From NCBI RefSeq assembly GCF_014195505.1, contig NZ_JACIBV010000001.1:3844001-3908000 (forward strand): DNA of 64,000 nt, written 5' to 3'. Below, piece after piece: positions 1 through 7,468 of the stretch. Within the stretch, counting starts at the first letter, position 1; every line of letters starts with the position of its first letter. Origin of the DNA: Nonomuraea dietziae (GTDB taxonomy: Bacteria > Actinomycetota > Actinomycetes > Streptosporangiales > Streptosporangiaceae). The notes beneath the pieces were generated by a model. That model did no database searches. It saw nothing but the letters and a program-made list of their open reading frames with translations, and had not been told where the DNA came from. Both the position numbers and the translations under genes were made by a program.

Positions 1-1700
1 GGGATCTCAGAGGCGATCGCGTCGAGCTCCTGCGACAGCCGCCAGCGGTCCGGCGGCCGTCCCTCGAACAGGGCGTTGAAGCGCACGACCAGATCCTGCT
101 CGCCGAGCGCCGCCATGGCCTGGCGGATGGCGGCCGTCAGATCGTCGAAGTGCTTCCTGCCGACGTCGGCGTCGCGTGCCCTGCGGCGCACCTTTCCGTC
201 GAGCGCGCTCAGCCGGGCCCTGAGCCGCGAGCCCGGTACCCCTCTCGCCTGCGACATGATCTGCCCGAACTCCTCGCTCAGCTGCGCGAACTCCATGAGC
301 TCGAGCACGTCGATGAGGTTGGTCCGCACGGCCTCGCTGAGCCGTTCGAGCGTGGCCTCGCCGGCGGGGGTGAGCATCCTCTGGTGCAGCCCTGGGACCT
401 CCTCGCCGAGCGCCCGTAGCCGCTGCGCCATCTGGTCCAGGCTCTCGGCGGTGTGCCCCTCGGCTGGAACGTGCTCCAGGATCGCGTTGAACCGCAGGAC
501 CAACGGGTTGATCAGCTGCGCCTCCCGCTGGGCCATGATGGCCTGGCGCAGCTCGGCCGCCTGCGCGATCGTGGGATCGCGCAGTGCGATCTCGACCGCC
601 CTGCCGGAGCGGACGGTGTCGCCGCCGCGCAGGTAGAGGCAGAGCGCGTAGAGGAAGTTCATCCAGGGGAAGAGCGGCACGTAGCCGAGCGCGGCCGTCA
701 GCAGCGGCTCCGCCTGCTCCATCCTGCCCTCGTTGAGCAGCGTGAGAGCGATCGAGGCCTCCTGCTCGGCGATCAGGGAGTAGAGGTCCTCCGCCCTGTC
801 GAAGGGCACCTTCGGCGCGGCCAGGCGGCCCGTCGCCGCCAGCTCCGCGAGGTAGTCGTCGAGGTCACGGGCCACGGGCAGGCCGCGCCACCTGGGCTCG
901 AGGCGGCGCAGCTCGGCGAGGGCCCGCTCGTAGCCGCCCGTCTTGAACGCGTCGAGCGCCGCCGCCGCCCTCGGCCGCAGCAGCATGATCCGCAGCCGCC
1001 GGGCCAGGGCCTCGACGGGGGCTCTGTCCTGCTCGGCGACGGCCAGGCCGCCCTCGACGACCGCGAGGGCCTCCTCGGCGGCGCCGGTGGAGGCCAGCGA
1101 GATGGCCAGCACCTGGTAGCAGGAGCCCTCCTCGGGGGCCAGCTCGATGAACTCGCGCATGCGGGCGGTGGCCGCGCCCCTGTCGGCCTGGGCCAGCGCG
1201 GCGAACTCGATCACCTCGGACGGTGTGAGCACCCGCCGCAGCTCGGCACGCAGCTGCCGCACCTGCTCGGCCAGCTCCTCGGCCAGTGGCTCGTCGCGCA
1301 GCGGCCTGAGCAGGCGCAGGGCGTGACGCAGGCCGTCACCTCCCTTGCCGTAGTGGCAGCAGGCCGTCAGGTAGCGGCCCTCCTGGTGCCGGGGGGCCAG
1401 CTCGAGCAGCTCGTCGAGCAGCTCGAGCGCCAGGTCGTAGGAGCCGCTGGCGACGTTCACCCTGGCGTCCTGGAGCAGCCCCTCCTCCTCCGACTCGATG
1501 ACCAGGCTCAGGTCGGCCACGGACTGGTCGGCGAGCTTGATGCGCAGCCCCTCGCCCCTGCCCTCCTCGGCCATGCGCCTGCGCAGCTCGCTCACCTTGG
1601 AGTCGAGCTCGGCGTTCAGGTCGCTCTCCCTGGTGACGGGGGCGATCTCCACGACGGGCGTGCGCAGCGTCGCTACCGGCTTGATCTCGTGGAGCGTCAC
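1..1700 (-). CDS. TPR-like repeat protein, C-terminus beyond window
   Basis: About 566 residues are visible; the gene runs off the left edge. The protein is almost entirely helical and rich in Leu, Ala, Glu and Arg. Paired-helix segments resemble tetratricopeptide repeats, for example NVASGSYDLALELLDELLEL near residue 90 and the stretch around LNEGRMEQAEPLLTAALGYV. There is no signal peptide or membrane segment, so it is probably a cytoplasmic scaffold. I chose the GTG at 1700 because AGGA lies just upstream. It begins 12 bases after the stop of the small gene before it, so it belongs to the same operon as the Hsp70 and J-like genes. The repeat class is inferred from pattern only, and no enzymatic motif was seen. 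Confidence 0.75.
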   Translation of the reverse strand, partial: MTLHEIKPVATLRTPVVEIAPVTRESDLNAELDSKVSELRRRMAEEGRGEGLRIKLADQSVADLSLVIESEEEGLLQDARVNVASGSYDLALELLDELLELAPRHQEGRYLTACCHYGKGGDGLRHALRLLRPLRDEPLAEELAEQVRQLRAELRRVLTPSEVIEFAALAQADRGAATARMREFIELAPEEGSCYQVLAISLASTGAAEEALAVVEGGLAVAEQDRAPVEALARRLRIMLLRPRAAAALDAFKTGGYERALAELRRLEPRWRGLPVARDLDDYLAELAATGRLAAPKVPFDRAEDLYSLIAEQEASIALTLLNEGRMEQAEPLLTAALGYVPLFPWMNFLYALCLYLRGGDTVRSGRAVEIALRDPTIAQAAELRQAIMAQREAQLINPLVLRFNAILEHVPAEGHTAESLDQMAQRLRALGEEVPGLHQRMLTPAGEATLERLSEAVRTNLIDVLELMEFAQLSEEFGQIMSQARGVPGSRLRARLSALDGKVRRRARDADVGRKHFDDLTAAIRQAMAALGEQDLVVRFNALFEGRPPDRWRLSQELDAIASEI

Positions 1701-1712
1701 GTGGTCCTCGTT

Positions 1713-2000
1713 TCACATGGGGAGATCGTCGGCGTCGGGGTCGGGCACGTGACCGAGCACGCGTTCGGCCACGTCCCTGCAGAGCTGGTACTCCTGCTCC
1801 TGGTCCACCTTGACGAGCAGGAGCAGGACCCTGCCGATGCTGGACTGCTCGAACAGGCGCTGGTCGTCGGGTTGCGGGCGGTGGGTGACCGGCTCGAGCC
1901 TGTCGAGCAGGCGCTCACGGTCGAGCCGCCTCCGCCTGGCCGCCGCCGTGGTGCCGCGCAGGGGTTCGAGGGCGGCGCCCGGGTTGAACCTGTCAGCCAT
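1713..2000 (-). CDS. Small conserved-operon protein, 95 aa, unknown function
   Basis: This 95-residue protein is charged, with an Arg-rich stretch (AAARRRRLDRERLLDRLEPV, about residues 20-39) followed by a hydrophobic segment (IGRVLLLLVKVDQ) and an acidic C-terminus. I do not recognise a family. The ATG at 2000 overlaps the end of the upstream membrane-anchored gene by 8 bases, and the next gene starts 12 bases after its stop. This argues for translational coupling and for a real gene rather than a chance ORF. The hydrophobic stretch is too short and too charged at its edges to call a transmembrane helix. It may be a small adaptor of the chaperone/repeat-protein operon (inference). Confidence 0.6.
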   Translation of the reverse strand: MADRFNPGAALEPLRGTTAAARRRRLDRERLLDRLEPVTHRPQPDDQRLFEQSSIGRVLLLLVKVDQEQEYQLCRDVAERVLGHVPDPDADDLPM

Positions 2001-3495
2001 GGGGGTCCTCCGGCAGGAGCAGCAGGCCGGTCGCCTTCAGCAACGGGGTCTCGATCTCCCTCAGCTCCCTCTCGCTCTCGTTGAACCCGGTCAGCGCCTG
2101 CTGCCTGCGCCCCGACAGGTCCTTGATCTCCGACAGCCTCGGATCGCCTGCCAGGTCACGGACCTTGCCGTAGAGGATCCTGTTGACGCGCACACCCAGC
2201 AGGCGCGAGCGGTCGCGCTGCTCCTCCGCGGTGAGGTTCTCGTGCGGGCGCAGGTCGGCGGCGACCGCGGCCGGATCGAGGAACGGCTCCATGAGGCGCC
2301 TGATCGCCTCGAGCTCGGCCCTGTGGCGCGCGGGCACCGAGGGGTCGGCGAGGTACTCCTCGACCAGGCCGACGTAGCGGGCCACGGTGCCCTTCTCGTC
2401 GGCGAGCTCGCGCTCCTTGTCGACCAGCTCGAGCACCTCGCGCAGGGTGACGCCCTTCGCCGTCGCCACCCCGCGCTCCAGCTCCGCCACCGCCCTGTCG
2501 CGCTCGTCCTTGCCGGTGGCGAAGTAGTAGCCGATCAGCCCGCGGATCAGATGCGCGTCGCCGAGGTCGGCGTCGGCCGCCAGCGTCCTTTCCACCCTCG
2601 CGTCGAGCTCGCGCGGGTCGGGCGTGCCCTGCTCCCTCCATCGGCGCAGCAGGGAGACGACGTGGAGCAGCGCCGCGTGCGCCCGCAGCGCCACGGCCTC
2701 CTCGTCGCCGGCCTTCGCGGGACCGAGCTCGTCGAGGACCTGGCCGAGCCTGCGGTCGAGCTCGTCGAGCGGGCCGCTCTCCCAGTCGCAGGCGATCAGC
2801 CCGAGCGTCGCCTCCGCCCGTGAGTCCCGCGCCCGTGACTCGTGCGCCGCTCTGGCGAGCGAGCCCTCGAAGGAGCGTCTGGCGTCCTCGGCCCTGCCGT
2901 CGAACAGCGCCTGGACCCCGTTGACCAGCTGCAGGTCCTCGACGTGGGCGGGGATCTGGTCGGTCAGCTCGCCGAGCTCGCGCAGCTGGTCGAAGTAGTG
3001 CAGCGCGCCCTCGACCTCCCTGCGCCGCCAGTGCGCGACGGCCTTGTTCAGCGCGGCGATCGCGGCGATGAGCCTGGCCGGTCTGCGCTCCTCCAGCAGC
3101 GCCCTGTGCTGCTGGAACAGGTCGAGGACCTTGTCGTGCTGGTCGAGCCTGGCCTGCAGCCACAGATCGAGGTAGGCGGTGTGCCTGTCGTAGCCGTCGG
3201 CGGCGACCAGGTCGGCCACGCTGGCCGCGGCGGCGCCGTACATCGCGGGGTCGTAGCGGCCGAGCCTGGCCCTGACGTAGGCCTGGGCGAAGCGGGCGTC
3301 GCCGAGGGCGCGCCGCCTGATGCCTCCTGCGACGGCCTGACCGAGCAGCCGGTCGGCGCGGGCGAGGTCGTCGGGGTCGTCGCTGGGCAGCAGGGCCAGC
3401 GCCTCGTGCAGCGGGACGCGCCAGCGGTTGGGCTGGACGAGCGCGATGTAACCCACCAGCGCGATCACCAGGACGAGCAGGACGATCGTCGTCAT
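1993..3495 (-). CDS. Membrane-anchored TPR-like repeat protein, 500 aa
   Basis: The N-terminus is one hydrophobic helix (residues 1-20, TTIVLLVLVIALVGYIALV), fitting an uncleaved signal anchor. About 480 residues of helical repeats follow, with TPR-like pairs (for example EGALHYFDQLRELGELTDQI and EDARRSFEGSLARAAHESRA). The rest probably faces the cytoplasm, since all its neighbours are cytoplasmic proteins (inference). The start overlaps the stop of the kinase-like gene by four bases (ATGA, 3492-3495) and the stop overlaps the next start by eight, so it lies inside one operon. It could tether the Hsp70/kinase-like complex to the membrane. No catalytic motif is visible. Confidence 0.75.
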   Translation of the reverse strand: MTTIVLLVLVIALVGYIALVQPNRWRVPLHEALALLPSDDPDDLARADRLLGQAVAGGIRRRALGDARFAQAYVRARLGRYDPAMYGAAAASVADLVAADGYDRHTAYLDLWLQARLDQHDKVLDLFQQHRALLEERRPARLIAAIAALNKAVAHWRRREVEGALHYFDQLRELGELTDQIPAHVEDLQLVNGVQALFDGRAEDARRSFEGSLARAAHESRARDSRAEATLGLIACDWESGPLDELDRRLGQVLDELGPAKAGDEEAVALRAHAALLHVVSLLRRWREQGTPDPRELDARVERTLAADADLGDAHLIRGLIGYYFATGKDERDRAVAELERGVATAKGVTLREVLELVDKERELADEKGTVARYVGLVEEYLADPSVPARHRAELEAIRRLMEPFLDPAAVAADLRPHENLTAEEQRDRSRLLGVRVNRILYGKVRDLAGDPRLSEIKDLSGRRQQALTGFNESERELREIETPLLKATGLLLLPEDPHG

Positions 3496-4970
3496 GAGGG
3501 CCCCTCACCGAGCAGGAGGCGTTCGACCCCGGCCAGGCGCATGCCGTGGTCGTGGATCTGCCCGGCCGGCAGGTGGCCGCTCTCACGCATCCTGGTCAGG
3601 TCGGCCTTGATCCTGGCGACCAGCTCCCTGGCCTCCCTGATCCTGCCGAGGCGCAGGAACGTCTCGACGTAGTCGATCATCAGGTCGAACTGCCACCACA
3701 TCAGCGTGTCGCCGTCGTGCAGCCAGGTGAAGACGAGTCTGTTGGCCCTGCGCGCGTCGCCCCTGTCGAGAAGGTAGCGGGCCAGGTCGTGAGCGCCTGC
3801 CCGCTGCTCGCGCGGGGAAAGCTGGTCGAAGGCGCGCAGGACGCTGTCGTCGAGGCGTCGCGCGAAGGAGGGGTCGACGGCCTCGACCAGCTGGGCCATG
3901 ACCACCGCCCTGGAGTCGCGCACCAGCGCGAACTGCGCGGCGTAGGCCTCGCGCCTGCGCGGCTCCGCCAGGACGGCCCGCTCCAGCAGCTCCAGGCCCT
4001 CGAGCGGGTTGCCGAGCTCGTCGACCGCGATGGCGGCCGCCAGCAGCAGCAGCTCGTAGGAGGGGTCGTCGATGAGGACGGTCCTGGCCAGCTCCATCGC
4101 CTCCTTCGCCCTGCCCTGCGCGCGCAGCGCCGCCACGGTCGCGACGGGGTCCATCTCCTCGACGCAGCGTTCGAGCAGGTCGGCCAGGTCGGTGGGCGCC
4201 ATGGTGGCGCGCGCCGACGGGTCATGGGCGAGCAGGGCGTCGATGGCGGCCAGCGCCTGCCGTACCGCCTCCAGCCTGCGCATCCAGCTCGGTAGCCGGC
4301 TCTCGCACCTGTCAGAGGAGTAGAGCGCCGAGCAGGCGGCTCTGGCCATCAGCTCGCCGGGCTCCCAGGAGGGCAGCCTGGCGAAGCAGCGCAGGCTCAT
4401 GACGGCCAGCGCGTACATGTCCTCGGCCCTGCCGCTGTCGTCGCGAACACCCAGCAGCAGCTGGGGCGCGAGGTAGCAGATCCGCTCAGGCGCCATGAAC
4501 AGCGCCCGCAGTGACGGCACGCCCCAGCGCGGCACCACCAGCAGCTGCGGGGTCCGATGGGTGAAGGCGATGTCGCTGGGCGTGGGCAGGAAGCCCGCGG
4601 CCCGCGCCCACCACCCCGGCACGGCCCGCAGCACCACCGCCATGTCGGTGAGCCTGCGGATGGGATGGGGGCTGGCCAGCGAGTCGGCCAGCGACCAGTC
4701 GGCGGCCAGCTCGTAGCAGACCACCTGGAACCACTGCCTGCCGATCTCCTGCTGGTCGCCGGCCAGGTGACGGATGACGGGAGCCACCCCCGGCCTGCGC
4801 GGCCTGGCTCTCAGCTCGTGCAGGCCGGCCCTGCCGCCCGCGTCGAGGTGGTCGTTGGGGATCAGCCGGTAGCAGCGCGGGCCGTTCGCCGCGGTGTAGA
4901 CGGTCCCCCACATGCCCACCCCGACCAGGTGCGAGTCCAGCGCCGCGGCCACGTCCTCATCGTCTGGCAT
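3492..4970 (-). CDS. Kinase-like protein (probable pseudokinase) with helical repeats, 492 aa
   Basis: Starting at MPDDEDV (ATG 4970), the N-terminal half looks like a eukaryotic-type Ser/Thr kinase fold. It has a glycine loop LVGVGMWGTVYTA (about residues 14-26) and, later, an activation-segment end LAPQLLLG followed by AEDMYALAVMSLRCFARL, matching kinase subdomains VIII-IX. I see no VAxK lysine (the strand reads RCYRLIPND), no HRD and no DFG, so catalysis is doubtful. The C-terminal 230 residues are TPR-like helices (GLELLERAVLAEPRRREAYA). The ATG overlaps the 3' end of the Hsp70 gene by 14 bases. A longer in-frame ORF starts 14 codons upstream but lies wholly within the Hsp70 gene. A nucleotide-binding scaffold or regulator is likely (inference). 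Confidence 0.7.
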   Translation of the reverse strand: MPDDEDVAAALDSHLVGVGMWGTVYTAANGPRCYRLIPNDHLDAGGRAGLHELRARPRRPGVAPVIRHLAGDQQEIGRQWFQVVCYELAADWSLADSLASPHPIRRLTDMAVVLRAVPGWWARAAGFLPTPSDIAFTHRTPQLLVVPRWGVPSLRALFMAPERICYLAPQLLLGVRDDSGRAEDMYALAVMSLRCFARLPSWEPGELMARAACSALYSSDRCESRLPSWMRRLEAVRQALAAIDALLAHDPSARATMAPTDLADLLERCVEEMDPVATVAALRAQGRAKEAMELARTVLIDDPSYELLLLAAAIAVDELGNPLEGLELLERAVLAEPRRREAYAAQFALVRDSRAVVMAQLVEAVDPSFARRLDDSVLRAFDQLSPREQRAGAHDLARYLLDRGDARRANRLVFTWLHDGDTLMWWQFDLMIDYVETFLRLGRIREARELVARIKADLTRMRESGHLPAGQIHDHGMRLAGVERLLLGEGPS

Positions 4971-6858
4971 CGAAGGCTTCCTCCAGCCTGTCGCCGAGCT
5001 CCTCGAGCACATGCTCGGGGGCGCCCGACCTGATCGCGGAGGCGAAGTCCTCGTAGGCCGCGACCAGGGAGAGCGGCCCCCGCTCCTTGTCGAGGTGGTC
5101 GTGGACGCGCCTGACCAGCCGGGTGAACTCCCGTGGCACCTGGCCGAGGTCGAGCGCGGGCTCGTCGTCGTCGACGGGCCGCGGGATGGCGGACGACGGC
5201 GCGGGTGTGGGGGCGGCGGCCTGCCTCGGCGTCAGCCTGTCGTGGCCCGAGTAGAGCGCGAGCAGCGCCTGCCTGCGCTCGGCCAGCTCGTTGACCTGGC
5301 CGATGCTGGTGCTCTGCTCGAAGGTGGCCTCGTAGTCCCTGCCGGTGTTGACGTGCTTGACCCGCACCTCCAGCAGCCCGTTGATGTCGAGCGCGAACTC
5401 GACCTCGAAGTTGTGGTAGCCCTCGGGGCGCGGCTCGATGTCGGACAGGTGGATGGTGCCGACCAGGGTGGTGCCGTCCTCGTAGACGTACTTGCCCTCG
5501 CCCTGGTAGATCGCCGCCTCGATGTGCTCGGCCAGTGGCGGGTTGGTGTAGATCTTTTTCTGGCTCGCGGGGATCTTCGCGCCCCTACTGATCAGCGGGT
5601 CGAAGCGACCCTCCTGTACGGCCACGCCCAGCGTGTGCTCGGTGATCAGGGTGATCTTGAGCTCGTCCGCCTCGTCGCTGAGCCCGCCCTCCTCGGCTCT
5701 CGCCAGGTCGAACTCCTGCGAGGGCTCGAACTTGCGGGCCACGATCGCCGCGCCCCTGGCCACGAGCGTGTCGGGGTTGCCGTCGCTCCTGACGAACTCC
5801 TCGTCCTTGTCGAAGTACTCCAGCAGCATCTGGGTGACGCGCGGGATCCTGGTGGAGCCGCCGACCAGCAGCACCGCGTCGACGTCGGCCCTGTCGAGGC
5901 CCTTCTGCTCGGCGGCGAAGCGCAGCGCCTCCTCCACCTGCGCGAGCGTCTTGTCGAGGACGGGCCTGGCCAGCGCCTCGAAGGTGGGCCTGTCGAGCGT
6001 GAGCGTGACGCCGTCGTCGAGGGACATGGTCGCCTGCTCGCTGAAGGACAGCTCGCGCTTGGCGCCCTCGGCGGCGGCCTTGACCCGCATCGGGTCGCCC
6101 GCGCCCCCGCTGTGCTCCATCGCCCACGCGGCGATCGCGTCGTCGATGTCGCCGCCGCCGAGCCGCTGGTCTCCCGCGGTGGCCAGCACCACGATCTCCT
6201 CGTCGCGGGTCTCGATGATGGAGACGTCGAACGTGCCGCCGCCGAAGTCGAAGACCAGGTAGATCTGGCGCTCGGCCTCGCCCCTGTCGACGCCGTAACA
6301 GATGGCGGCAGCGGTCGGCTCGGGGATGAGCTGGCGGGGATAGAGCCCTGCCAGCAGCGCGGCCTCCTCGGTCGCCTTCTTCTGCCGCTCGGTGAAGTAG
6401 GCGGGCACGGTGACGACCGCGTCGCGGATCTGCCCGCCCAGCCTGGTTTCGGCGATCTCCTTCATCCGCATCAGGATCAGCGCGCTGACCTCCTGCGGCC
6501 TCAGCCACGCCCCGCCGAAGCGCACCTCGACAGGCTGGCCCACCTCACGCTCGCCCCTGACCCCGAAGGCGTCGAGTGAGGCCTCGGTGAACTCCGCGCC
6601 CATCTCGCGCTTGATCTCGATGATGGTCTCGGCGGGAGCGCCCTGCAGGCCGATGGCGTTCTTGGCCTCGTGACCGATGATGACACGCCCGTCTTCGGGC
6701 CCGAGCCTGACGACGGAGGGGGTCGCCGCTCCCTGCCTGTCGGCGATGGCGCCGTCATAGATGATCTCCGACTCGAACTCGTCGGCATTGTAGGCCGCGA
6801 CGGCCGAGTAGGTGGTGCCCAGATCGATGCCGATGACGCGGTGGAGAGCGTCGTCCAT
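4957..6858 (-). CDS. Divergent Hsp70 (DnaK-like) chaperone, 633 aa
   Basis: The ATPase domain is complete: phosphate-1 loop VIGIDLGTTYSAVAAYN (residues 8-24), RQLIPEPTAAAICYG, phosphate-2 loop VFDFGGGTFDVSIIE and adenosine motif LLVGGSTRIPRVTQML. The linker and substrate-binding part diverge from DnaK (the linker region reads ITLITEHTLGVAVQEG), and the C-terminus ends in a Pro-rich segment and a short helical tail, with no EEVD-like ending. It is therefore an accessory Hsp70 rather than the housekeeping DnaK. GrpE is not encoded here. It follows the J-like gene by 15 bases and overlaps the kinase-like gene, so J protein, Hsp70 and repeat proteins are made together. The client protein is unknown. 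Confidence 0.88.
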   Translation of the reverse strand: MDDALHRVIGIDLGTTYSAVAAYNADEFESEIIYDGAIADRQGAATPSVVRLGPEDGRVIIGHEAKNAIGLQGAPAETIIEIKREMGAEFTEASLDAFGVRGEREVGQPVEVRFGGAWLRPQEVSALILMRMKEIAETRLGGQIRDAVVTVPAYFTERQKKATEEAALLAGLYPRQLIPEPTAAAICYGVDRGEAERQIYLVFDFGGGTFDVSIIETRDEEIVVLATAGDQRLGGGDIDDAIAAWAMEHSGGAGDPMRVKAAAEGAKRELSFSEQATMSLDDGVTLTLDRPTFEALARPVLDKTLAQVEEALRFAAEQKGLDRADVDAVLLVGGSTRIPRVTQMLLEYFDKDEEFVRSDGNPDTLVARGAAIVARKFEPSQEFDLARAEEGGLSDEADELKITLITEHTLGVAVQEGRFDPLISRGAKIPASQKKIYTNPPLAEHIEAAIYQGEGKYVYEDGTTLVGTIHLSDIEPRPEGYHNFEVEFALDINGLLEVRVKHVNTGRDYEATFEQSTSIGQVNELAERRQALLALYSGHDRLTPRQAAAPTPAPSSAIPRPVDDDEPALDLGQVPREFTRLVRRVHDHLDKERGPLSLVAAYEDFASAIRSGAPEHVLEELGDRLEEAFDARR

Positions 6859-6873
6859 GGATCCTCCGTGAGG

Positions 6874-7284
6874 TCAATCGTCGAGCATGGGGCAGTAGGT
6901 GTGATCAGCACTGAAGTCGGCGCGGGTCAGGTCGGAGGGGCGGTAGACCCGCTCGCCTCTGGACTCGAGGAACCTCTCGAGCTCGCGGCGCAGGACGGCC
7001 AGCCCGACGGCGCGCTCCTCGAAGACGGGAGCCCAGGTGGACTCCAGCCGCATGAGGGCCAGCGGCGGATGGTCGTCGTCGTGCTCGGCCCGCGCGGCGG
7101 CGCTCTCGAGGTTGATCGCGTGGGCCTCGACCATCTCCTGGACCCCTGCGTTGCGCGCCTTCAACCGGGCGTCGAGCCTGGCGGCGGCGGCTCTGATCTC
7201 CTCGGCGGTGGCCTCGGGCCCGACTCCCAGCCGGGCGTAGTGGGTGTGGTGGGGCAGCACGAGCGGAAGGGGGAAAAGCGACAT
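6874..7284 (-). CDS. J-domain-like co-chaperone with HPP in place of HPD, 136 aa
   Basis: I start at MSLFPLPL (ATG 7284), which has AAAGG five bases upstream; a longer upstream frame looks non-coding. After HTHYARLGVGPEATAEEI, which resembles J-domain helices I-II, comes a longer than usual insert, then DDDHPPLALMRLESTWAPVF and a long Arg/Glu-rich helix (VGLAVLRRELERFLESRG). The loop reads HPP where true J-domains have the Hsp70-stimulating HPD. It is the first gene of the operon and lies 15 bases before the Hsp70, so it is the likely dedicated partner. Whether it can activate ATP hydrolysis without the Asp is open. Assignment to the J family is inferred from pattern and context. Confidence 0.6.
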   Translation of the reverse strand: MSLFPLPLVLPHHTHYARLGVGPEATAEEIRAAAARLDARLKARNAGVQEMVEAHAINLESAAARAEHDDDHPPLALMRLESTWAPVFEERAVGLAVLRRELERFLESRGERVYRPSDLTRADFSADHTYCPMLDD

Positions 7285-7399
7285 GACGCCTTTCGGGGGA
7301 GCCGTGGATCTGGAATGCCATTGTTTTGCTCGCCTGTCAGGGCAGCAACCCCCTTCCGGATAAACAAGGGTCCGTGCAGGCCAGAGCGACAATCCGGTG

Positions 7400-7454
7400 G
7401 GCCGAAAATGTATTTTTCGGGCCGATATGACCCTTGTAAGTGAGTGGTTACGAA
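7400..7454. promoter_or_regulatory. Divergent promoter region with candidate operators
   Basis: The 184-base gap between the J-like operon and the aldehyde dehydrogenase gene holds two inverted repeats. One is an imperfect AT-rich palindrome at 7400-7423 (GGCCGAAAAT, then ATTTTTCGGGCC). The other, at 7434-7454, is TTGTAA, an eight-base spacer and TTACGAA, ending 14 bases before the dehydrogenase ATG. The second has the size and symmetry of a TetR-family site, and a TetR gene follows the dehydrogenase. Binding is inferred only. Confidence 0.4.
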
Positions 7455-7468
7455 TCTATCGTGGCGCC

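Noticed and set aside
453..2084. A 543-residue plus-strand open frame over the repeat-protein genes
   Set aside because: It is antisense to genes with good codon use and overlaps, has Arg/Gln/Leu-rich low-quality sequence, and matches no family. High GC makes such frames common.
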